DNA from: a virus
DNA length: 51,980 bases
Direction: 5' to 3' (one strand)
IMG/VR virus record: IMGVR_UViG_3300038427_000258
Span: 1-51,980 of that record
Below the pieces are notes generated by a model. It did no database searches. It saw only the letters and a program-made list of their open reading frames with translations, and was not told the origin of the DNA. The position numbers were made by a program, and so were the translations under genes. Shown here piece after piece: positions 1 through 6,286 of this stretch. Every line of letters starts with the position of its first letter. Position 1 is the first letter of the stretch.

Positions 1-127
1 CAAGCGCGCCGTTGACGCCAGGGAACGCAAGCGCAAAGCAGACAAGCGCCCCACCGACCTCATCGACCCCGACAAGGATTGCCGCGATGCGGGAAATGCC
101 ACTCCAACCCTCGCTAAACCCCAAACC
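1..127. repeat. Terminal direct repeat, copy 1 (circle-closing overlap)
   Basis: The first 127 bases are identical to bases 51854-51980. One open reading frame continues without interruption from the right end into base 2 and stops at 133, so joining the ends restores a gene. A length of exactly 127 is what a de Bruijn assembler run at k=127 leaves on a circular contig, so this is more likely an assembly overlap than a biological terminal repeat. Confidence 0.95.
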
Positions 128-133
128 AACTAG
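2..133 (+). CDS. 3' part of small zinc-finger-like protein crossing the join
   Basis: This is the last 43 codons plus the TAG stop (131-133) of a 72-residue protein that starts at 51768. The joined protein has a Cys-His cluster near its N terminus (CRHCHG, residues 8-13, then H17 and C19). A strongly basic middle (RERKRKADKR) and a polar tail follow. A small nucleic-acid-binding role fits, but no family is recognised. It is the first gene of the long rightward block. Confidence 0.7.
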   Translation, partial: KRAVDARERKRKADKRPTDLIDPDKDCRDAGNATPTLAKPQTN

Positions 134-166
134 CGCTCAATCGTCATATGCGATACCACTCCTGTC

Positions 167-691
167 ATGCGTACCTCATGCGGGATGGACATACCCGCTC
201 TTGGCGTTCCAGCCTCTCTCGTCTCTCGCCCCATCCCTCGCACGGTTGGCTGGTTCACCGCTCATCGCGTAGGCGATACTCATCATGCCCACAACTATGC
301 GTTCGTTCCTCAACCGCTAGCTGAGTTCGATCAACTCTCGCGTCCCTGGCGCGTCTGGCGAGCTAAGCGTATCGAGATACCCGCACCCGCCATCGCGGCC
401 GCGCGTAAACGCAAAGACATCGCCGGTAAACTCTTTGTCTTGTGGGCATCCGAGCGCAACGCGCGCATCCTGTACATGCTCACCCGTTCCACCCAGCGCC
501 GGCGCTTCTGGTCCCCCGAACAACTCCGTCTCCGTCGCCGCATAGACCGTCTCAAGAAGCAACGCCAGCTAATTGAGCGCACGTTAGTTGAAGCGCTCAT
601 GCTTAAGCATCCTAAACGATGGCCTAACTGGAAACCGGAGATGCCGAAGGTCGATGGGGGGCTTGCGCCCCGGGCGCGACGAAAGGTCTGA
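167..691 (+). CDS. Hypothetical basic protein, start uncertain
   Basis: A 174-residue frame whose second half looks protein-like: very basic and helical (RRRIDRLKKQRQ), ending PRARRKV. The first 60 residues are less convincing and there is no Shine-Dalgarno sequence before the ATG at 167, so the true start may be internal (ATG at 185 or a TTG near 245). No family recognised. It sits between the join-crossing gene and the cysteine-rich gene at 754. The reverse strand is also open here, which lowers confidence. Confidence 0.4.
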   Translation: MRTSCGMDIPALGVPASLVSRPIPRTVGWFTAHRVGDTHHAHNYAFVPQPLAEFDQLSRPWRVWRAKRIEIPAPAIAAARKRKDIAGKLFVLWASERNARILYMLTRSTQRRRFWSPEQLRLRRRIDRLKKQRQLIERTLVEALMLKHPKRWPNWKPEMPKVDGGLAPRARRKV

Positions 692-753
692 GCTTGTCAA
701 CCGCAGGAACATCGCGCATAGTGTGTGTAACGCGGCTAACGTAGGGAGCGGTT

Positions 754-1245
754 ATGACAGGGGAGCAGTTGCATTTTCGCTATTTAATGAATCTGACTGG
801 CGAGTTGCGGGGACGCGAGCCGGAGTGGGCATCCGCGTCGGATGCATATCGGCGGGCGTGGGATGCGCTCGCGGCGGAGCTAAATGCAGACGAGCATGTC
901 ACAGATCGGCTTCTCGCTGAACGCAACCACCTTTTGAACATGGACGAGCTGGAATGTGGCGCACACGGTAAGGGTTGCGTACCCGGGGCCATCCAGGCAG
1001 TCAAACAACTCGCGTCGTTTGTTCGCAAACCCGAACCACCTCCGCCGGACCACAATTTAGAATTTCATGGCTTGCACGATACTGACGCGAGCAAATGCGC
1101 TTGCCAGAAATCCAGATTCAACCCTACCGAGCGCGTAATGTACAATCCGGCAATGCGCGACCTGATCAGAGAGAAGGTGTTTTCGTCCCCCTGCACTTGC
1201 GGCGAGAGGACGGCCAAGCACTTCCCCGACTGTCCGATGGCATAG
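754..1245 (+). CDS. Hypothetical Cys-rich protein
   Basis: A 163-residue protein with AGGGAG seven bases upstream of its ATG. The first half is helical and acidic. The second half carries cysteine pairs (CGAHGKGC around 67, CAC around 110, CTCG with a later HFPDC near the end) that could bind zinc. Its TAG stop is followed directly by the ATG of the next gene, which suggests translational coupling. No family recognised. Confidence 0.65.
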   Translation: MTGEQLHFRYLMNLTGELRGREPEWASASDAYRRAWDALAAELNADEHVTDRLLAERNHLLNMDELECGAHGKGCVPGAIQAVKQLASFVRKPEPPPPDHNLEFHGLHDTDASKCACQKSRFNPTERVMYNPAMRDLIREKVFSSPCTCGERTAKHFPDCPMA

Positions 1246-1593
1246 ATGGACTACGAAGAATTTCTGATGCCGGAGCAGTACGCGGACCTGTTGCGGCCCT
1301 CGCGAATGCCGCCTATAAAGGCGTTCTGGTACGCGGTGCTGCGCGATGCGCTATGGTGTATGCAGTCAACGGCAAAGAACGGGCAGATGGACCGGCAGCG
1401 CAAGGCGGACCGCGCGTGGGTGGAGAGCTACAGCCGGGAGCCGGGAAGCTTTTTGTTTGTGTGCGAGGTCATCGGGGTGGATGCGCAGGCGTTGCGCGAG
1501 CGGATACTGAGTGGAGGGCCCGCGATAAAACTGAGGAAAAGTCCGGTGATGCGCGGAGCCAAGATAAGGCTGCCGCATCGGAGGGTGGCATGA
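1246..1593 (+). CDS. Hypothetical phage protein with conserved SF-C-LGxD-LR pattern
   Basis: A 115-residue protein starting directly after the previous stop. The pattern AFWYAVLRDAL, then an A-W-E/S segment, then SFLFVCEVIGVDAQALRERI matches a small phage and prophage family known to me by the motif A-W-I-x-S...SF-x-x-C-x-x-L-G-x-D-x-x-x-L-R. The function is unknown and the C-terminal helices could be HTH-like. Its stop overlaps the next start as ATGA, so it is coupled to the secreted protein at 1590. Confidence 0.65.
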   Translation: MDYEEFLMPEQYADLLRPSRMPPIKAFWYAVLRDALWCMQSTAKNGQMDRQRKADRAWVESYSREPGSFLFVCEVIGVDAQALRERILSGGPAIKLRKSPVMRGAKIRLPHRRVA

Positions 1594-2003
1594 GGAAGCT
1601 GATTTATCTGGTCGCGCTGCTCGCGGCTTTGGCCCCAAATGCACGGGCGGGCATCGTCATCCCGGCTGGTGGGGGGCCGCTGATGGCGACCTTTGATTTC
1701 ATCGGGACGCCGGGCGCCAGCCAGAAAGAGGCGTTCACCTGTGTGTATCCAGTTACGGTGCCGACCAATTTTCTGCTGCCCACCAGTCAGGTGACATGCG
1801 GCAGCAACCCGAGCGAGCAGGACATCTATACGGTGAAGATAAACGGCGCCACGGTCGGGACGATTACGCTCTCGACCTCATGCGGGGTGACGCTGGGGAC
1901 AGCGACGGCGACGACGTGCGCGATCGGCCAGAGGTTTGAGATTGATGCGCCGGGGACGGTGAGCGGCGCGGACATCGCGTTCGGGATAGGGATCAGCCGA
2001 TGA
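1590..2003 (+). CDS. Secreted adhesin-like virion-region protein
   Basis: A 137-residue protein starting at an ATGA overlap with the upstream stop. A longer upstream extension in this frame is only a shadow of the 754 and 1246 genes. Residues 1-20 form a Sec signal peptide (MRKLIYLVALLAALA, cleavage ARA|G). The mature part resembles a beta-rich domain common at the ends of phage fibres: a PAGGGPL start, an I-x-x-N-G-x-x-x-G-T-I strand pair, a P-G-T-x-S-G-A-D-I-A-F turn and a terminal basic residue. Four cysteines could form disulfides after export. A signal peptide is unexpected on a phage fibre-type protein. Confidence 0.7.
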   Translation: MRKLIYLVALLAALAPNARAGIVIPAGGGPLMATFDFIGTPGASQKEAFTCVYPVTVPTNFLLPTSQVTCGSNPSEQDIYTVKINGATVGTITLSTSCGVTLGTATATTCAIGQRFEIDAPGTVSGADIAFGIGISR

Positions 2004-2106
2004 CACGCCTCTTCTACGCCATCGCGCTGGTGGGTGCGTGAAGCGCATCCCCCTCATCGCGCTGTGGTTGCTGGCCCTTTGCTGAGTGACCTTGGAGATT
2101 TTATGA
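2000..2106 (+). other. Relay of three overlapping mini-ORFs between two secreted-protein genes
   Basis: Between the stop of the 1590 gene and the start of the 2103 gene three mini-frames follow head to tail. An ATG at 2000 encodes MTRLFYAIALVGA and ends at 2041. A GTG at 2038 encodes a signal-peptide-like 15-mer (KRIPLIALWLLALC after the start) and ends at 2085. A GTG at 2086 encodes five more residues after the start and ends at 2106. Every boundary is a stop/start overlap or abutment (ATGA, GTGA, TGA-GTG, ATGA). They look like remnants of signal peptides from eroded genes, or a termination-reinitiation relay. No evidence that the peptides have a function. Confidence 0.4.
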
Positions 2107-3590
2107 AACGAATTCTTTCGATTCTGTTTTTCCTGATGATGGCGCTGCCAAGGCTGGCGCATGCGCAGTATTACCATGCCAGCTTCTTTAACGGCAGCAC
2201 CACACTGACCGCAACTTGTACCAATACGTCGGGCAGCTATACCTCCTCAGACGTATTTCTAGGGACGGCACAAGGAAACACGACAGTCACGCTTCCGGCG
2301 GCGTCGAGTAACTGTCTGGACTACGACATCATTGATTTGCGATTCACCCAAGCGGCGAGTCAGTCCTACACGTTGACGGTCAACGCAGGGGCGAGTTCGC
2401 AGGTCAAGATTATCTCGAATGGCGGTGTGCTGCTCGCGGCTCCGACTGGCGCGGCATCTGGCGCGGTGAACGTGCTACATCAGATTTGGGTTCACGATGC
2501 GGTCGCGACAACCGATACGTGGGAATTGGTGACGCAGGAGACTGGCGGTGTCAGCGGAATCACCGTCAACGGCGGCATCGCTCAGACTGGCTCTAGCTTT
2601 GTGACGGCTATTGGAACACCGTCGGCCCCGTCTATCGTGTCGGGCTTTACCGGCGGCACAACAGATTACTATTTCTGCGTCGCTGGTGACGTGAACGCGA
2701 CGACGGGAGGTGTCGGCACCACGATCCCCTCAGCGGGTACCGGCACCACGGGCACCACGGGCACGATGTCCTGCGGTGGTCAGACTGGTACGATGATTTA
2801 TTATCTCCTGCGCAAGCTTGTATCTGCTGTGCCGAGCGGAACGAGTACGTTTCTGGTTGGTTCTTGTACGACTACTTCGGGAGTAGCTTGTGATGTCGCA
2901 GATGCTGGTAACACGCTGACCACGTTCACCGCCAATATTGGCGATCTAACAGGTTCTGTGAGATTATCCGGAACGGCCACGTCTGCCCCTTATCTGGTAG
3001 TGACTGAGGGAACCGCCGCGTCTACTTCAGTGATGGGTCCGGTGCCGGGTTTTACGACCTTAGATGCTGGTTTGTGGCTAGGCATTGCGCCTGTCAGCAC
3101 TAGTATTACTAATTACACACTTGAAGGTAACAGTGCGACCACCAACGTTAATGCGGCGAGTGCAAGCGTCAACCTTCAGTCAGGCGGCACAACTTACTTC
3201 ACAACGTCTAGTAGTGGTTCGGGAACGACCACCACGCCAATTACTTCAACCACTGGCGCAATTGGCCCCACTGGCGGCGGTGTCCTGCAATCCTATGGCG
3301 GCACGGCTCCGACTCTCACGGCGGGCTGCAACGGTTCGGGCGCGAGCGCAATAACCGGCACCAATACCCACGGTCACTTCACGACCCAAACTGCGGCGGC
3401 GACCACCTGCACTGTGACCTTTTCCGCGTCGGGCGCCTTCCATGCCGCGCCAGATTGCGTGTTCTACGATAACAACGCTGATGCCACGCCATTAACCTTT
3501 AGCACCGGCGCGATTTCAACAACGACGGCGGTGGTCGATTTCAGCAGCCTTACCGCGACAGACATCGGCTATATCTGCATAGGTAGCTAA
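2103..3590 (+). CDS. Secreted tail-fibre-like protein
   Basis: 495 residues from the ATG at 2103, with GGAG five bases upstream. A canonical signal peptide (MKRILSILFFLMMALPRLAHA|Q) is followed by a Thr/Ser/Gly-rich beta-type protein with no long charged stretch. The last ~90 residues match the C-terminal domain frequent in phage tail fibres: TTCTVTFSASGAF then a P-x-C-V-x-x-D-N-N segment, ending in GYICIGS. The middle (LPAASSNCLDYDIIDLRFTQ, then TLTVNAG) resembles fibre beta-sandwich repeats. Likely a receptor-binding or surface-exposed protein; how an exported protein would enter the virion is unclear. Confidence 0.7.
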   Translation: MKRILSILFFLMMALPRLAHAQYYHASFFNGSTTLTATCTNTSGSYTSSDVFLGTAQGNTTVTLPAASSNCLDYDIIDLRFTQAASQSYTLTVNAGASSQVKIISNGGVLLAAPTGAASGAVNVLHQIWVHDAVATTDTWELVTQETGGVSGITVNGGIAQTGSSFVTAIGTPSAPSIVSGFTGGTTDYYFCVAGDVNATTGGVGTTIPSAGTGTTGTTGTMSCGGQTGTMIYYLLRKLVSAVPSGTSTFLVGSCTTTSGVACDVADAGNTLTTFTANIGDLTGSVRLSGTATSAPYLVVTEGTAASTSVMGPVPGFTTLDAGLWLGIAPVSTSITNYTLEGNSATTNVNAASASVNLQSGGTTYFTTSSSGSGTTTTPITSTTGAIGPTGGGVLQSYGGTAPTLTAGCNGSGASAITGTNTHGHFTTQTAAATTCTVTFSASGAFHAAPDCVFYDNNADATPLTFSTGAISTTTAVVDFSSLTATDIGYICIGS

Positions 3591-3592
3591 AG

Positions 3593-4069
3593 ATGAAATG
3601 GGCAATTAGCGCGCTATTTCTTCTCGCTCTCGCGGCGGTTGTTCATGCGTCCTCTTATTCATGGCCTACTCCCGCGAGCACACCATCCGCCTTTGTTGGC
3701 GTCACGGTTATAGCGACGCCCGCGCCAACGCCCATTCTAGGCGAGCTTTGTTTTCAAGAGTTCGGGCCCGCGCCTACCTACAGCCTTGTGCAACCGACCA
3801 CCTGCGGCCAGAACTTCACCGTGACAGCCAATGACATCGTTTGCACCGGCATCTCTATAGGACCGCCGCAATCGTCTGGCGAACCGAGCGGACCGTTTCC
3901 TTCGACCGTCCAACTCAACGTCAACTCGACGGCCTACAAGAACGTGCCGGTCAATTCGAGCACTGGCTTAATAGGATGCGACCTGATTGTCGGACAGCAA
4001 ATCATCTACGTGCAGCTGATCGGCCAAGCCACGTTCGGGACCGCAACCTCGCAGATTCAGTCCCAATGA
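3593..4069 (+). CDS. Secreted hypothetical protein
   Basis: 158 residues, starting two bases after the preceding stop. Signal peptide [20 protein letters not shown]. The mature N terminus is rich in Pro/Thr/Ala/Ser ([15 protein letters not shown]) and is followed by a compact domain with cysteines near residues 53, 71, 84 and 129 that could pair after export. No family recognised. It sits inside the run of four consecutive signal-peptide genes (1590, 2103, 3593, 4077). Confidence 0.65.
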   Translation: MKWAISALFLLALAAVVHASSYSWPTPASTPSAFVGVTVIATPAPTPILGELCFQEFGPAPTYSLVQPTTCGQNFTVTANDIVCTGISIGPPQSSGEPSGPFPSTVQLNVNSTAYKNVPVNSSTGLIGCDLIVGQQIIYVQLIGQATFGTATSQIQSQ

Positions 4070-4076
4070 GCAATGC

Positions 4077-4799
4077 GTGAAACCTTATCGCATCATCATA
4101 GCGTTGACGCTGCTCGCGATGTTCGCGTTGGTCTGGCGGGCGAGCGCGCAGGAAGGGCAGAGCTTTTTCTTCAACGAGTTTCCGCAGGGGCAAACCGCCA
4201 CAGCGACCGCGACGCCCACGCCGACGCCCACAGCAACTCCCACTCCGACCGCCACAGCCACGCGTACCCCGACTCCGACAGCTACCGCAACTGCTACACC
4301 CACCCCCACTCCAACCGCCACGACGACCATGACGCCGACACCGACTGCAACCCCGACACCTACATCCACGGCAACCGCGACCCCAACTCCGACCGCGACG
4401 CCGACGCCCACGCCGACCCCGACTGCTACAGCCACGGCCACGGCAACCGCCACGATGAGTCCGGTGCCGACCATGACGCCGGTGCCGACGCCGACTCCCG
4501 TGCCCGGTACTCAGAAAGGTTGGGTCTCGCTAATTCTCTATAAGGACGCGCCAGATGCCGATCTACCAGTACGAATGCAACAACGACCACACCTTCGAGG
4601 AATGGGAACCGCTGGGAGCGGCGACCACGCGGAAGTGCAACCAGTGTCAGGCCCGCGCGCATCGCATAATGAGTCCCGTATCGATCAACTTCGACGTGCC
4701 GTGCGGACCCGCCGACTTCAGAGACTCGCGCCGCGAGAGCGACTACGATCGCAAGCTCGCGGGAGCGTTCAGCCTCGGCAGCGCAATCCAGAAGGCTAA
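4077..4799 (+). CDS. Secreted mucin-like Thr/Pro/Ala repeat protein; 3' end doubtful
   Basis: Signal peptide (residues 1-24, cleavage ASA|Q) and a short aromatic segment (SFFFNEF) lead into a roughly 110-residue stalk of TATPTP-type repeats. In the signal-peptide frame the ORF continues to 4799, but its last ~80 codons overlap the clearly coding zinc-ribbon gene at 4555 and look like a shadow. A one-base slip inside the repeats would instead end the protein at 4541-4543, just before that gene. The repeat number may have changed, or the real protein may be shorter. The stalk may be O-glycosylated if exported; that is inference. Confidence 0.55.
   Translation: MKPYRIIIALTLLAMFALVWRASAQEGQSFFFNEFPQGQTATATATPTPTPTATPTPTATATRTPTPTATATATPTPTPTATTTMTPTPTATPTPTSTATATPTPTATPTPTPTPTATATATATATMSPVPTMTPVPTPTPVPGTQKGWVSLILYKDAPDADLPVRMQQRPHLRGMGTAGSGDHAEVQPVSGPRASHNESRIDQLRRAVRTRRLQRLAPRERLRSQARGSVQPRQRNPEG
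4191..4450 (+). repeat. Degenerate hexanucleotide tract encoding a Thr/Pro/Ala stalk
   Basis: Imperfect short tandem units of the type ACC-GCN / ACN-CCN fill this stretch. Its first 26 bases (4191-4216) match 27452-27477 exactly, in the second stalk gene. Such tracts are prone to slippage and recombination. The opposite strand reads as a long Val/Gly/Ala frame, which is only an artefact of the repeat. Confidence 0.8.
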
Positions 4800-4818
4800 T
4801 CAGGGAATGAAGCAATGA
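4555..4818 (+). CDS. FmdB-type zinc-ribbon protein
   Basis: An 87-residue protein beginning [20 protein letters not shown], the hallmark of the FmdB/CxxC-CxxC zinc-ribbon family, with a second knuckle KCNQCQ at residues 27-32. The family normally has CxxC in the first knuckle; here only C8 remains, with N9-N10-D11-H12 after it, so the metal site is altered or uses D11/H12. Zinc ribbons of this family recur near phage packaging genes and probably bind nucleic acid or protein. The stop overlaps the next start (ATGAAGCAATGA). Confidence 0.8.
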   Translation: MPIYQYECNNDHTFEEWEPLGAATTRKCNQCQARAHRIMSPVSINFDVPCGPADFRDSRRESDYDRKLAGAFSLGSAIQKANQGMKQ

Positions 4819-5021
4819 AGCTGCGAGTGAGCGCGAAAAACAAGGATGAGGCGGTGGCTATGTCGTGGATCGCGCAGAAGGTGTTCATAGACAATCTTGC
4901 AACCGCATTGGAATGGCCGTTAGACAATTCGCGGGCGATAATTCTGACGATCACAGACGCCAATCACGGTGCGGTGGCCTCGCGCTTCCGCCCGTATTAC
5001 GACGTGAAGATTGAGCCATGA
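4815..5021 (+). CDS. Hypothetical protein
   Basis: A 68-residue protein whose ATG lies four bases before the upstream stop and whose own stop overlaps the next ATG. Mixed alpha/beta composition ([17 protein letters not shown], then IILTITDANHG), with no signal peptide or membrane segment. No family recognised. The tight overlaps on both sides support a real coupled gene. Confidence 0.6.
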   Translation: MKLRVSAKNKDEAVAMSWIAQKVFIDNLATALEWPLDNSRAIILTITDANHGAVASRFRPYYDVKIEP

Positions 5022-5512
5022 CCGAACTTAATGGCGATACCCCGCCCATTCCCAGGGAGCGGAAGGCACGGCGCATTCCGCGCTCGCCGGAAGGCTGGAC
5101 GCGGCGCCTGCGCGAGCGCTACGACCAGCTCGTTCAACTCGACGAGTACAAGGGCTGCACCGACCGCGACCTCGAACGCAAGCTGCGCCGGGACACGCTG
5201 GAAGGCTTCAACCGGCTCACGTCGGCCGCGATGAGTCACGGCCATCCCGAATTTCTGCTCCGCGTGCTGCGTGAGACGGCGCGCGTCACTGGCCTCGCGG
5301 CGGGCGACGTGAACATCAACATCGCCAACGGCACATCGGAAAGCCTGCCTGATTTGAGCAAGGTGCCGGATGAGGAATTGGAAAGATTCCTGAGTCTTGC
5401 GCAACCTGTGGCGATAGAAACGACCGCGACCCGCATCGAGGAGAAGCATGGAGAGCCCGAACGGAAAACCCGTAATAAACGCATTTCGCACCGTGAGCGG
5501 AGCGACCCCTGA
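5018..5512 (+). CDS. terS: Probable terminase small subunit
   Basis: A 164-residue protein about 750 bases upstream of the large terminase. The N-terminal half is basic and helical (RSPEGWTRRLRERYDQL) and could bind DNA. Residues 111-124 carry PDLSKVPDEELERF, matching the D-L-S-x-L-x-D-E-E-L motif often seen near the end of small terminases and related packaging proteins. Small terminases recognise the packaging site and stimulate the motor ATPase. The assignment rests on position, size and this motif. The frame overlaps the next gene by 65 bases. Confidence 0.55.
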   Translation: MTELNGDTPPIPRERKARRIPRSPEGWTRRLRERYDQLVQLDEYKGCTDRDLERKLRRDTLEGFNRLTSAAMSHGHPEFLLRVLRETARVTGLAAGDVNINIANGTSESLPDLSKVPDEELERFLSLAQPVAIETTATRIEEKHGEPERKTRNKRISHRERSDP

Positions 5513-5669
5513 AGAGACCTGCGAAAAGGTCAACGCGCTGCTCACTGAGTTCGCGGTGGTACATTGGAATTTCGCGGTGATAGACAACCGGGTGGTACTG
5601 ACGGCGTTGCTGCTCAGTCTCACGGAGCTGCGCAAGCAGCAGATAGCGCAGGCGGGGATGCGACACTGA
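5448..5669 (+). CDS. Hypothetical protein
   Basis: A 73-residue protein overlapping the end of the putative small terminase in another frame, preceded by GAGGAGAAGC. It is predicted helical with a hydrophobic stretch (VVLTALLLSLTEL) that looks like a buried helix rather than a membrane segment. No family recognised. It lies within the packaging operon. Confidence 0.6.
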   Translation: MESPNGKPVINAFRTVSGATPEETCEKVNALLTEFAVVHWNFAVIDNRVVLTALLLSLTELRKQQIAQAGMRH

Positions 5670-5776
5670 GAACCTGCGTGGTGTGCGGAGATGACTTCGA
5701 GGTAGACAGCAAGCATCGGTGGGCCAAGACGTGTAGCGGGCGGTGCCGGACGCGGCGCTGCCGGCGAAGGAGATAG
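5666..5776 (+). CDS. Small zinc-finger protein, probable CTG start
   Basis: A 36-residue frame with the pattern C-V-V-C-G-x-x-F, then CSGRCRTRRCRRRR: two CxxC-type pairs and a very basic tail. It matches the layout of the short protein at 32945 and the C-terminal finger of the 9184 protein. No ATG, GTG or TTG precedes the first Cys except an ATG at 5564 deep in the upstream gene. A CTG overlapping the upstream TGA (CTGA) is the simplest start; a GTG at 5678 would lose the first Cys. Confidence 0.5.
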   Translation: MRTCVVCGDDFEVDSKHRWAKTCSGRCRTRRCRRRR

Positions 5777-6049
5777 TTGGCCGCGAAACGCTCCAAACTA
5801 CCCTATCGGCTTGTCAAAGTCGAATGGGAAGATAGCGCGCGTCCCATCGCAGCGTGGCAGTGGATTTCTGACTACGAGCTTCCACAAATCGTAAACTGTA
5901 TATCGGTCGGATTCCTGATAGCTGAAACTAAGCAAGCGGTTGCGATTGCTCCAAATCTGGGCGACATTGGGGAAGACGATATGCAGGCGAGCGGCATTAT
6001 CCGCATACCACGTTCGGCCATAAAGAAACTGGCCGCGCTCGCCTTCTAG
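5777..6049 (+). CDS. Hypothetical protein
   Basis: A 90-residue protein starting with TTG immediately after the upstream TAG; the GGAG of the preceding gene's end (GAAGGAGATAG) can act as ribosome-binding site. It has a beta-rich middle (CISVGFLIAETKQAVAIAP) and a short basic C-terminal helix. This composition recalls a family of small phage regulatory-looking proteins, but no name is assigned. Confidence 0.6.
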   Translation: MAAKRSKLPYRLVKVEWEDSARPIAAWQWISDYELPQIVNCISVGFLIAETKQAVAIAPNLGDIGEDDMQASGIIRIPRSAIKKLAALAF

Positions 6050-6052
6050 AGT

Positions 6053-6286
6053 ATGATCCAAATTGAAATCGGCGGTCTCATCCTGCTCGTCCTTGACATC
6101 ATCCTGCTCATTTGGCTCTCGCGCCTCGCGGGCCGCATCGATGGCCTTACGTCGGAGCCGAAGCGCGGTCCCGGTGTTGTAACGCGGCTACGCGAGGTGG
6201 CGACCGGCGGCCCCGGCTCCAAGCTCCATCTCCCAACCGATTTCGAGAAGGTCGCCAAGGCAAGCGATGATCGAAACGACGCATGA
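6053..6286 (+). CDS. Small single-span membrane protein
   Basis: A 77-residue protein with one N-terminal hydrophobic helix (IEIGGLILLVLDIILLIWL) and a polar, basic cytoplasmic-type tail. It overlaps the start of the large terminase by 20 bases. No family recognised. The position is unusual for a lysis protein, so no holin call is made. Confidence 0.6.
   Translation: MIQIEIGGLILLVLDIILLIWLSRLAGRIDGLTSEPKRGPGVVTRLREVATGGPGSKLHLPTDFEKVAKASDDRNDA

Noticed and set aside
12-272. 86-residue frame across the left end
   Set aside because: It is out of frame with the join-crossing gene and has no ribosome-binding site.
1095-1589. Upstream extension of the 1590 secreted protein
   Set aside because: Covers coding sequence of the 754 and 1246 genes; the signal peptide and ATGA overlap fix the start at 1590.
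4085-4474. Long minus-strand Val/Gly/Ala frame opposite the stalk tract (also 27382-27576)
   Set aside because: Artefact of the repeat; the plus-strand frame has the signal peptide and the codon pattern.
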